Position numbers and translations under genes: made by a program. The notes beneath the pieces are model-generated. The model was given only the letters and a program-made list of their open reading frames with translations. It was not told the DNA's origin and searched no databases. From assembly GCF_004016505.1 (NCBI RefSeq), contig NZ_SACR01000001.1, forward strand, positions 682,001 through 746,000: a stretch of 64,000 nt of DNA, given 5' to 3'. This document shows positions 25,871 to 33,168 of the stretch, in pieces (position 1 is the first letter of the stretch; every line of letters begins with the position of its first letter). This DNA is from Rubrivivax rivuli. GTDB lineage: Bacteria; Pseudomonadota; Gammaproteobacteria; Burkholderiales; Burkholderiaceae_C.

Positions 25871-26911
25871 TCACTTCTTCGTGTAGATGCGATCGAAGGA
25901 ACCGCCGTCGTTGAAGTGTTCGGTCTGGGCCTTGGTCCAGCCGCCGAAGACCTCGTCGATGGTGAACAGGTTCACCTTCAGGTTCAGCACGTTGGCGTAC
26001 TTCGCGGCCACCTTGGCATCGCGCGGACGGTAGTAGTTCTGCGCCGCGATGTCCTGGCCCTCGGGCGTGTAGAGGAACTCCAGGTAGGCCTGGGCCGCGG
26101 CGCGCGTGCCCTTGCGATCGACGTTCTTGTCGACGATGGTCACCGGCGGCTCGGCCAGGATGCTGATGGACGGCACCACGATGTCGAACTTGGTCGGGCC
26201 CAGTTCCTTCACGGCCAGGAAGGCCTCGTTCTCCCAGCTCAGGAACACGTCGCCCACGCCGCGCTCGGTGAAGGTGGTCAGCGAGCCGCGCGCACCCGAA
26301 TCGAGCACCGGCACGTTCTTGAACAGGTCGGCCACGAACTTCTCGGCGACCGCGGCGTTGTTGCCGTTCTTGCGCAGCGCGTAACCCCAGGCGGCCAGGT
26401 AGTTCCAGCGAGCACCGCCGCTGGTCTTGGGATTGGGCGTGACGACGGAGATGCCGGGCTTGACGAGGTCGTCCCAGTCCTTGATGTTCTTCGGGTTGCC
26501 CTTGCGCACCAGGAAGACGATGGTGCTGGTGTACGGGCTGCTGTTGTTGGGCAGGCGCTTCTGCCAGTCGGCCGGGATCAGCTTGGCCTTGTTGTGCAGT
26601 TCGTCGATGTCGTAGGCCAGGGCCAGCGTCACGACGTCGGCATCCAGACCGTCGATGACCGAGCGCGCCTGGCGGCCCGAGCCGCCGTGGCTCTGCTTGA
26701 CGGTGACGACCTCGCCCGTCTTCTTCTGCCAGTGGGCGGCGAAGGCCTTGTTGAAGTCGACATACAGCTCGCGCGTGGGGTCGTAGCTGACGTTGAGCAG
26801 GGTCACCGTCTTCTGCGCCAGCGCCGCCGGGGCCAGCATGGTGGCGGCCGTGGTGGCGGCGGCGGCAAGGACGCCGCGACGGGCGATGGAGGGCAGGGCG
26901 GGCTTTTTCAT
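25871..26911 (-). CDS. sbp: Periplasmic sulfate/thiosulfate-binding protein
   Basis: The 346-residue protein has an N-terminal signal with an Arg pair ([14 protein letters not shown]) ending ALAQ. It has the Sbp/CysP family marks: [41 protein letters not shown] and [11 protein letters not shown]. It is the substrate-binding subunit of an ABC importer for sulfate or thiosulfate. The permease and ATPase genes (cysTWA) are not next to it, so it is an orphan here or works with a distant transporter. The nearby rhodanese/EpsC/FccAB cluster gives it a sulfur context. Confidence 0.93.
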   Translation of the reverse strand: MKKPALPSIARRGVLAAAATTAATMLAPAALAQKTVTLLNVSYDPTRELYVDFNKAFAAHWQKKTGEVVTVKQSHGGSGRQARSVIDGLDADVVTLALAYDIDELHNKAKLIPADWQKRLPNNSSPYTSTIVFLVRKGNPKNIKDWDDLVKPGISVVTPNPKTSGGARWNYLAAWGYALRKNGNNAAVAEKFVADLFKNVPVLDSGARGSLTTFTERGVGDVFLSWENEAFLAVKELGPTKFDIVVPSISILAEPPVTIVDKNVDRKGTRAAAQAYLEFLYTPEGQDIAAQNYYRPRDAKVAAKYANVLNLKVNLFTIDEVFGGWTKAQTEHFNDGGSFDRIYTKK

Positions 26912-27041
26912 GCAGGTCTCAGCAGGGTTTCAAGGCCATGGAACGTCGAAGACACGGGCCGCCGGCAGGGGCCGGCGGACGACATCGCGGCGCATCCTAG
27001 AAAGCGCCCTGCTGCGGGACAACGAAGCAAATCGAGTCTGC

Positions 27042-27629
27042 TCATGCGGCCAAAGCAGAAGGTTTGGGCGCCAACACGGCCGCGAGGCGTTCGGCCTGGG
27101 TCTGGCACCAGCGTTCGGCCAGGGCCAGGGGGCCGTGGCCCGATTCGGCATTGATGTGACCGGCCGCACCCAGGTTGACCACCGGGCAGCCCCAGCGTGC
27201 GCCCCATCGCGCCGCCTCGCTCCACGGCAGCCAGGGGTCGTTGAGGCTCGCCACCACCGTGGCCGGCACAGGCAGCGGTTCGCGCGAGATCGCCTCCGAC
27301 AGCCCGAAGCGGGCCGGGTCGGCCGGCGCCACCAGCAGCGCCGCGGCGATGGGGCTGCCGGGCACGCGGGCGAGGTGTTCCACCAGCGCCAGCACACCGA
27401 AGCTGTGCGCCACGGCCAGCCACGGGCCGGGGCCGTGGCGGGCGAGCACGCTGTCGATGCGAGCGCCCCAGCGGCGCAGGTCGGCGGTGTCCCAATCGCG
27501 CTGCACCACGCGCACGGCGCCCTGACTGCGCCCCTCCAGCCAGGTCTGCCAGTGGGCCGGGCCGCTGTCGCGCAGGCCGGGAATCACCAGCAGGCGCGGC
27601 GGCAAGGTGGCAGGCGAGGTCGGTTCCAA
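27042..27629 (-). CDS. RBBP9/YdeN-type alpha/beta hydrolase
   Basis: The 195-residue protein has LLVIPGLRDSGPAHWQTWLE at the start and the nucleophile elbow in VAHSFGVLA near 74. The Asp region is SLNDPWLP and the catalytic His lies in GAAGHINAESG. This is the complete triad of the RBBP9/YdeN serine hydrolase family. Substrates of this family are mostly unknown; small esters or peptides are expected. It is divergent from the rhodanese gene and 130 bases upstream of sbp on the same strand. Confidence 0.88.
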   Translation of the reverse strand: MEPTSPATLPPRLLVIPGLRDSGPAHWQTWLEGRSQGAVRVVQRDWDTADLRRWGARIDSVLARHGPGPWLAVAHSFGVLALVEHLARVPGSPIAAALLVAPADPARFGLSEAISREPLPVPATVVASLNDPWLPWSEAARWGARWGCPVVNLGAAGHINAESGHGPLALAERWCQTQAERLAAVLAPKPSALAA

Positions 27630-27736
27630 GGCTAGCCTCTTTTCGGCAACGACGGGCCTTGCAGCTTGCCCGCCCCCCGCCGCGGCGCGAACGAAGCCTT
27701 TGTTCTGAGGTCATGCCGTGTGCGCATCTGCGCTGT

Positions 27737-27766
27737 CCGCATCAAGACCACCCAGCGCTGATGCGG
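27737..27766. promoter_or_regulatory. Inverted repeat in the divergent promoter region of the encapsulin/sulfur operon
   Basis: The 267-base gap between the hydrolase (minus) and rhodanese (plus) genes holds an exact 8-bp inverted repeat, CCGCATCA at 27737-27744 and TGATGCGG at 27759-27766, with a 14-base spacer. Copies of TGCGCA flank it at 27721-27726 and near 27769. It could be an operator for a sulfur-responsive regulator. No regulator gene is adjacent and the assignment rests only on symmetry and position. Confidence 0.3.
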
Positions 27767-27896
27767 TCTGCGCATGAGCAACCGCGTTTTACTTCGTTGG
27801 CCGGCCCCGCAGGCCCGCCTAGTCTTGCGCACCGAGCTGACCCCGAGGGCCCTGTCCATGAACGCGGCCCCTGACCCCGAAGGACGATGGACATGA

Positions 27897-28259
27897 GTGC
27901 CGACACTGCCGCCCCGCCTGCCACCGCGGCAGGCCTGGGCGCTGGCGCTGGCCCGGGAGGTGGCGCTGGTGGACCTGCGCAGCGCCGAAGAGCGGCGCTT
28001 CGTGGGTCACGTGCCGGGCGGCCTGCACGTGGCCTGGGCCACGGGCACTTCGCTCAAGCGCAACCCACGCTTCGTGAAGGAGCTGGAAAGCCGTGCCGGC
28101 GGCAAGCGCTCGGCGCGGGCCGCCGAGGCTGCCGCGCAGGCTGGCTTCAACGCGGTGTTCAACGTGCTGGAAGGCTTCGAGGGCGAGGCCGACGGGACGC
28201 AGCAGCGAGGCCACATCAACGGATGGCGCTGGCACAGCCTGCCCTGGGTTCAAGACTGA
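27897..28259 (+). pseudogene. Rhodanese-like protein lacking the active-site cysteine loop
   Basis: The frame codes 120 residues with clear rhodanese marks: ALVDLRSAEERRFVGHVPG, then KRSARAAEAAAQAGF and VFNVLEGFEGEADG, HINGWRW. Between ESRAGGK and KRS, about 12 residues are absent where relatives carry a beta-strand and the CRSG catalytic loop. The sulfur-carrying Cys is therefore gone and no other Cys is present in the protein. A deletion between two short GGCAAG-type repeats would explain it. The protein cannot act as a sulfurtransferase but could still fold. Rhodaneses are standard partners in family 2A encapsulin operons, which fits the next genes. The start is GTG with AAGGA about 13 bases upstream. 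Confidence 0.7.
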
Positions 28260-28272
28260 GGGCGGCCGCGCG

Positions 28273-29235
28273 ATGAGCGCTGCAGACAGCCCCGACCGCG
28301 TCCACGGCCACGCCCCCGGCAGCGCGGCCGCAGACCTCGAACTCGACCCCGTCGTCGCCGAACTGCGCGCTGCGCGCCACCGCTGGCGCGACGCACAGCG
28401 CCGCCCGCGCGAAGCGGGCGGCCGCGAGCTGCCCTCGCGCGAGGCGCTGGCCGCCATCGTCGAAGGGCTGCGGGGGGCCTTGTTCCCGATGCGCCTGGGC
28501 CCGCCCGACCTGCGGCCCGACACCGAGGACTACTACGTCGGCCACACCCTGGACACGGTGCTGGGCGCCCTGCAGCAGCAGGTGGCCTTGGAGCTGCGCC
28601 ACCACGCGCGCCACGGCGGCGAAGGCCCCGGCGCGCCGGGGGCGACGCTGGAACAGCAGGCCCGCAGCACCGTGCAGGCTTTTGCCCAGTCGCTGCCGGC
28701 CATCCGCACGCTGCTCGACAGCGACGTCCTCGCCGCCTTCGAAGGCGACCCCGCGGCGCGCAGCGTGGACGAGGTGCTGCTCTGCTACCCCGGCATCCGC
28801 GCCACCATCAACCACCGGCTGGCGCACCAGCTGTACCGCCAAGGCGTGCCACTGCTGGCCCGTGTGATCGCCGAACTGGCGCACGGCGAGACCGGCATCG
28901 ACATCCACCCCGGCGCGCAGATCGGCCCGGGCTTCTTCATCGACCACGGCACGGGCGTCGTCATCGGCGAAACCACCGTCATCGGCGAACGGGTGCGCAT
29001 CTACCAGAACGTGACGCTGGGCGCCCGCAGCTTCCCCAGCGGCCCCGACGGCCAGCTCACCAAGGGCCTGCCAAGGCACCCGATTGTCGAAGACGAAGTC
29101 GTGGTCTACGCTGGCGCGACCGTGCTGGGGCGGGTGACCATCGGCCGCGGCTCGGTGATCGGCGGCAATGTCTGGCTCACGCGCAGCGTGCCGCCCGGCA
29201 CGCACGTGACGCAGGCCGACCACCAATCGCGCTGA
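28273..29235 (+). CDS. epsC: Serine O-acetyltransferase EpsC
   Basis: The 320-residue protein has an N-terminal helical domain (about 30-190) and a C-terminal left-handed beta-helix of hexapeptide repeats (about 205-310): GIDIHPGAQIG, FFIDHGTGVVIGET, NVTLGA, ATVLGRVTIG, VIGGNVW. The DHGTG segment holds the catalytic pair of the CysE/EpsC family. It makes O-acetylserine from serine and acetyl-CoA for cysteine synthesis. EpsC enzymes regularly accompany family 2A encapsulins and cysteine desulfurases. This gene appears complete and starts 13 bases after the rhodanese stop. Confidence 0.92.
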   Translation: MSAADSPDRVHGHAPGSAAADLELDPVVAELRAARHRWRDAQRRPREAGGRELPSREALAAIVEGLRGALFPMRLGPPDLRPDTEDYYVGHTLDTVLGALQQQVALELRHHARHGGEGPGAPGATLEQQARSTVQAFAQSLPAIRTLLDSDVLAAFEGDPAARSVDEVLLCYPGIRATINHRLAHQLYRQGVPLLARVIAELAHGETGIDIHPGAQIGPGFFIDHGTGVVIGETTVIGERVRIYQNVTLGARSFPSGPDGQLTKGLPRHPIVEDEVVVYAGATVLGRVTIGRGSVIGGNVWLTRSVPPGTHVTQADHQSR

Positions 29236-29297
29236 GGCGCCACGAAGCACTGCTTCCTTCCCTACCGCGCACACCCCACGGAACGCCGAACGCAGCC

Positions 29298-29733
29298 ATG
29301 GCCGACGCCCCCGAGACCCAACTCGCGCTCAGCGACGCTGCCGCACGGCAGCTGACCAGTGCGAAGAAGACCGCGCCGCAGCTCGCCACCATCACGCCGC
29401 GCTGGCTGACGCACCTGCTGCAGTGGGTGCCCGTGGAAGCCTGCAGCTACCGCCTGAACAAGGTCAAGGACCCCGAGGCCGTGAAGGTGGCCTGCGCCCA
29501 GCGCGACGAGGCCGAACTGCCCGTCATCTTGGCCGATCAAGACGCCCAGCCGCGCGAGTACTTCCTGAACGTCGTGGGCACGGTGCTGGACATGCCAACG
29601 CGCGTGAGCGACCTCTACAGCAGCCCACACGACCAGATCAAGGAGCAGCTGCGCGTCGTCATCGAGACGATCCAGGAGAAGCAGGAAAGCGAGCTGATCA
29701 ACAACGCCGACTACGGCCTGCTGGGCCCGAGCC
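29298..29733 (+). pseudogene. Family 2A encapsulin shell protein (SrpI-like), N-terminal half only
   Basis: Codons 1-145 match the start of family 2A encapsulin shell proteins such as cyanobacterial SrpI: QLALSDAAARQL, TITPRWLTHLLQWVPVEA, TRVSDLYSSPHDQIKEQLR and NNADYGLL. Full shell proteins are about 310 residues; everything after the N-arm and first part of the HK97 P-domain is missing. Homology stops near 29733 and continues directly into cysteine desulfurase sequence in another frame. No shell can form from this product. Some residues (ILADQD where TFVDYE is usual, and CAQRD) also differ at conserved sites, consistent with decay. Confidence 0.85.
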
Positions 29734-30257
29734 AAGCTCGTCGGCATCAGCCAGGTGAGCAACGCCCTGGGCACCGTGGTGCCGGTGCACGAGGAGGTGG
29801 ACATCGCGCGCCGCCAGGGCATCACCACCCTCGTCGACGGCGCGCAGAGCATCTCGCACCTGGCGGTGGACGTGCAGGCCATCGGCTGCGACTTCTTCGT
29901 CTTCAGCGGCCACAAGCTCTTCGCGCCCACCGGCATCGGCGCCGTCTACGGCCGCAAGGCAGTGCTGGAAGACACGCCACCGCGGCCGTGCGGCCCATCC
30001 CCGGCGTGCGCTTGATCGGCACCGCGGCCGAGAAGGCCAGCGTGATGAGCTTCGTGCTGGAGGGCTACGCGCCCGAAGCCGTGGGCAAGGCGCTGAACGA
30101 AGAAGGCATCGCGGTACGCTCGGGCCACCACTGCGCCCAGCCCATCCTGCGGCGCTTCGGCCTGGAGGCCACGGTGCGGCCCTCGTTCGCGTTCTGCAAC
30201 ACCTGCGAAGAGATCGACCGGCTGGTCGCCGTGGTGCGGCGACTGGCGCGGGCTTGA
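29732..30257 (+). pseudogene. Cysteine desulfurase (encapsulin cargo), two fragments
   Basis: Two pieces of a SufS/CsdA-type PLP enzyme are visible. In frame 1, about 29732-29970 codes KLVGISQVSNALGTV, LVDGAQSISHLAVDV and FFVFSGHKLFAPTGIG with the PLP lysine. In frame 3, about 29971-30257 codes IPGVRLIGTAAEKASV, then SGHHCAQPILRRFG with the catalytic Cys, then TVRPSFAFCNTCEEID. About 80-90 residues are missing between them, and the whole N-terminal half, including any cargo-loading extension, is absent. The enzyme would have moved sulfur from cysteine into the encapsulin. A 319-codon frame runs through the remnant from 29298, but its middle is out of frame and meaningless. Confidence 0.85.
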
Positions 30258-30285
30258 ACACAAAACCCAACCCTGGAGACGCCCC

Positions 30286-30588
30286 TTGAAGACCTTGATC
30301 CTGGCCAGCGCCCTGCTGGCCGCCACGGCGGCCGGCGCGCAAACCGTCGACCGCCAGGCCCGCGCCTGGGCCGCCACCTGCGCCGCCTGCCACGGCACCG
30401 GCGGGCAGAGCCAGGGCGGCATCCCGCCCATCGGCCGCGACGCCCAACTCGTCTACCGCGCCCTGCTGGAGTTCAAGAACAACCAACGTCCGGCGGCCAC
30501 GGTGATGCACCAGCACACCAAGGGCTACACCGACGATGAGCTCAAGCGCATCGCGGCCTACTTCGCCACCGCCAGCAACAACAAGTGA
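30286..30588 (+). CDS. Cytochrome c subunit of flavocytochrome c sulfide dehydrogenase (FccA/SoxE-like)
   Basis: The 100-residue monoheme cytochrome starts at TTG 30286, has GGAG 8 bases upstream, and has a signal peptide ending AAGAQ. The heme site is CAACH at 32-36 and Met74 in TVMHQH is the likely axial ligand. The class I fold ends DDELKRIAAYFA. It is followed after 13 bases by the flavoprotein subunit. The two subunits together oxidise sulfide to sulfur in the periplasm and pass electrons to other cytochromes. It lies only 28 bases after the encapsulin/desulfurase remnant and was probably the tail of that operon. Confidence 0.88.
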   Translation: MKTLILASALLAATAAGAQTVDRQARAWAATCAACHGTGGQSQGGIPPIGRDAQLVYRALLEFKNNQRPAATVMHQHTKGYTDDELKRIAAYFATASNNK

Positions 30589-30601
30589 GGAGGGCTGCAG
30601 C

Positions 30602-31867
30602 ATGGCTCTGAACCGACGTCAACTCATCCTCGCCGGCCTGGGCGGCAGCGCGGCGGCCCTCACCGGCTGCGCCAGCGTGGGCGGCAGCAAGCCCATCGGC
30701 CGCGTGGTCGTCATCGGCGGCGGCTTCGGCGGCGCCACCACGGCCAAGTACATCCGGCTGTGGGAGCCGCGCATCGAGGTCACGCTGGTGGAGCGCAACC
30801 CCGAGTTCATCAGCTGCCCCATCAGCAACCTGGTGGTGGCGGGCTACAAGAACCTCAGCGAGATCACGCTGCCTTACGACGGCCTGGCCAAGCACGGCGT
30901 GAAGCTGGTGCGCGACGAAGCCACCGCCATCGACTTCGAGAAGAAGGAAGTGCGCCTGGCCCGCGGTGCGGCGCTGCCCTACGACCGCCTGGTGGTGGCC
31001 CCGGGCGTGGACTTCCAGTTCGAGAAGATCGGCGGCCTGGCCGAAGCCGGTCCCGCAGGGCGCGTGCTGCACGCCTGGAAAGCCGGCCCGCAGACCACCG
31101 AGTTGCGTGCGCGCCTGCAGGCGCTGCCCGATGGCGGCGTGTTCGCGATCAGCATCCCGAGGGCGCCCTACCGCTGCCCGCCCGGGCCCTATGAACGCGC
31201 CAGCGTGGTGGCGGCCTACTTCAAGCAGCACAAGCCGCGCAGCAAGGTGCTGATCCTCGACGCCAACCCCGACATCGTCTCGAAGAAGGGCCTGTTCGTG
31301 AAGGCCTGGAACGAGCTCTACCCGGGCATCATCGAGTACCGGGCCAACGCCGAGGTGGTGGAGTTCGACGTGCGCGGCAACGTCGCCAAGGGCCAGGTGG
31401 AAGACTACAAGGCCGACCTCTTCAACATCATCCCGCCGCAGCAGGCCGGGCGCATTGCGCAGCCGCTGATCACGGTCAACAACCAGTGGGTGGGCGTGGA
31501 GTTCCAGACCTGGGAATCCACCAAGGTGCCCGGCGTGCACGTCATCGGCGACGCCATCGCCGCGGCGCCCGGCATGCCCAAGAGCGGCTTCCAGGCCAAC
31601 AACCACGGCAAGGTGGTGGCCGATGCGGTGGTGGCCCGCCTCACGGGCCAGCCCGTCAACGAGAGCCCCATCATCGCCAACACCTGCTACAGCTTCGTGA
31701 GCGACAAGGAAGTGGTGCATGTGGCCAGCGTGCACAAGTGGAACGCCGAGCAGAAGACCTTGGTGCCGGTGGCCGGCGCCGGTGGCCTGAGCGCGGCGCG
31801 CAACGAACTGGAAGGCGTCTACGCGCTGAGCTGGGCGCGCAACATCTGGGCCGACGCGCTGACCTGA
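30602..31867 (+). CDS. fccB: Flavocytochrome c sulfide dehydrogenase, FAD subunit (FccB/SoxF-like)
   Basis: The 421-residue flavoprotein has a Tat signal (NRRQLILAGLGG) ending in a lipobox-like LTGC, the FAD loop VVIGGGFGGA near 36-45, and VHVIGDA near 317. The redox-active pair expected of FCSD is present: Cys72 in ISCPISN and Cys362 in NTCYSF. FCSD oxidises hydrogen sulfide at FAD with the disulfide and hands electrons to the cytochrome subunit upstream. The start ATG at 30602 has an excellent GAGGAGG site. A strong terminator follows, so this closes the sulfur operon. No damage is seen. Confidence 0.92.
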   Translation: MALNRRQLILAGLGGSAAALTGCASVGGSKPIGRVVVIGGGFGGATTAKYIRLWEPRIEVTLVERNPEFISCPISNLVVAGYKNLSEITLPYDGLAKHGVKLVRDEATAIDFEKKEVRLARGAALPYDRLVVAPGVDFQFEKIGGLAEAGPAGRVLHAWKAGPQTTELRARLQALPDGGVFAISIPRAPYRCPPGPYERASVVAAYFKQHKPRSKVLILDANPDIVSKKGLFVKAWNELYPGIIEYRANAEVVEFDVRGNVAKGQVEDYKADLFNIIPPQQAGRIAQPLITVNNQWVGVEFQTWESTKVPGVHVIGDAIAAAPGMPKSGFQANNHGKVVADAVVARLTGQPVNESPIIANTCYSFVSDKEVVHVASVHKWNAEQKTLVPVAGAGGLSAARNELEGVYALSWARNIWADALT

Positions 31868-31890
31868 AGCCACGTTCCTGCGGACAGCCA

Positions 31891-31917
31891 ACAGGCGCCC
31901 TGCGGGGCGCCTGTTTC
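31891..31917 (+). terminator. Intrinsic terminator after fccB
   Basis: A perfect 10-bp stem (31891-31900 with 31905-31914), TGCG loop and a TTTC tail lie 24 bases after the fccB stop. Confidence 0.8.
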
Positions 31918-31966
31918 ATGGCGCAGCGCGTTCATGCGCAGTGCCCGGTGGGCCGGCTCTTCGGTG

Positions 31967-32070
31967 GATGGCGAAACAAGGGACCCGCAGGTTCGTGCGC
32001 CGAACCTACCTTTGGAGATTCCCCGTCCTGCACGCGCCGGACGCCAGAACCTGCGGGCCGAATCGCCATC
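31967..32070. repeat. Large imperfect inverted repeat at the border of the mobile-element region
   Basis: The arms share GATGGCGA (31967-31974 and 32063-32070) and an exact 11-base inner block CCCGCAGGTTC (31984-31994) with GAACCTGCGGG (32047-32057). The loop is about 50 bases. It lies between the fccB terminator and the low-GC decayed region. It could be ends of a small lost element or a folded repeat; no transposase is inside. Confidence 0.55.
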
Positions 32071-32510
32071 GTTCGGTGGCCCGTGACCCGCGCATCAGGG
32101 CGACGCTGAAGGCCCTGAACATGGGGGCCGCGCTGAAGGCGGAAGTCGCAGAAGCAGCTATGCGGATTTTGGCTGCCGGTTCAGCCCCGCCAGCATCAGG
32201 GGGCTGCGCGCACGCGGTGCGCCGGCGGACGCAAGCCGCCAGGGCTGCGACTGCGAGGCGCTGTCTCCTTCACCATCAACGATCAACTGGCCGAACCTGC
32301 CGTTAACCGTAAGAGGCCCTTCGCGCCATTCAACGCATCACTTGACCAAACCTCTTGACGAGTCGGTCGAATGCTGGAGGCAAGTAAAGCACTTGCCGGC
32401 GCTACTTGGCAGAGCCAGGCGCATTGCATGAGCCTCAGTAAACCAAACGGCTCCTTGGTCTGTCAATGGTCACCCGAAAAACGAGTCAGCTTGCAGAGTC
32501 GGCTAAGTGA
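32071..32510. other. Non-coding stretch with no recognised gene
   Basis: I find no supported gene, RNA or repeat here. Base composition falls visibly from about 32300 onward compared with the surrounding chromosome, which suggests imported DNA. A segment starting TGTCA at 32461 and continuing with CACCCGAAAAACGAGTC looks like a possible transposon terminus, but no matching inverted partner was found. Confidence 0.4.
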
Positions 32511-32807
32511 TTAGCCCGCAAAGAGCTTTTCTCCTGCGAAGGTGCCGCTGATCACGAAACGGTTGAACCGACTCAGGTTGGATGCAAGCCGAACCGGCAT
32601 ATGCGCGACCCGATGCCGTCTCACGTCAGCAAAGTTGGGGATAGTGATTCGTCGGTCGTGGCTCAGGCTTGCGATCGTGTCGGAGGCGGGGTTGCGGACA
32701 GTGAATTCGACGAAGCGAATCTTTCGGTCCAGGCGAGCAATGCTCGCCCTGGCTTTGCTTGCACACCTTGCCTCTGAGGCAGCCCCAAGTGCTGTCCCCG
32801 ACTGCCT
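32511..32807 (-). pseudogene. Possible 3' gene remnant without a start codon
   Basis: The minus strand is open for 98 codons between two stops and ends at TAA (32511-32513). The second half has natural-looking composition (RITIPNFADVRRHRVAHMP, then FVISGTFAGEKLFAG before the stop). There is no ATG, GTG or TTG in the first half. It may be the tail of an inactivated gene carried by the mobile region. I do not recognise the family. Confidence 0.25.
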
Positions 32808-32948
32808 TTACGCCTCTTCTCTAGGCGATCAGCAGGTTGCAGTTGAATCCGGTCTTGTCCGGGTGGCCGGTTCTCGGCTGAAGGCGCTAGATCCAATGGC
32901 GAACTCGCGACGCATCGAACTGAGCGCCGACTTTATGGCTGGGCTCGC

Positions 32949-33098
32949 CTACAACGCGGTCTTGAAGCATCGCCGGGTGGAACGGCAGGTGCGCGAGCCG
33001 CCGCCCTCGTAGCGCGCTAAGAACGCCTTGAGGTCCAAGGCGTCGACTGTGTCGTTGATGCAGTACGCCAAGTGACCCGCCGGTAGCCAGTCTTGCGG
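32949..33098 (-). pseudogene. IS1182-like transposase relic (N-terminal part, frameshifted)
   Basis: Read on the minus strand from 33098, the sequence gives QDWLPAGHLAYCINDTVDAL, then DLKAFLARYEGGGSR. This is the conserved N-terminus of IS1182-family (IS5 superfamily) transposases. Near 32990 one base is missing: the next frame continues LPFHPAML, as the family expects, while the first frame reaches a stop at 32949-32951. Nothing of the DDE domain follows. It is an inactive leftover that abuts the truncated TnsB frame. Confidence 0.6.
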
Positions 33099-33168
33099 CG
33101 CCGCCGGCAGCCACACCACTCACCCGCGGGCCTTCGCGCTTCGCTTCGAGCCGCCCTCGTCGCGGACC

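Noticed and set aside
29298..30257. A genuine 319-residue fusion protein
   Set aside because: The middle third is read out of frame (Arg/Gly/His-rich nonsense) while real desulfurase coding lies in another frame, so it is a deletion scar, not a new protein.
31967..32070. Integron attC-like site
   Set aside because: The palindrome lacks the GTTRRRY and RYYYAAC core boxes at its ends and no integron integrase is present.
32542..33012. 156-codon plus frame in the decayed region
   Set aside because: No family resemblance, and it overlaps the better-supported IS1182 relic on the other strand.
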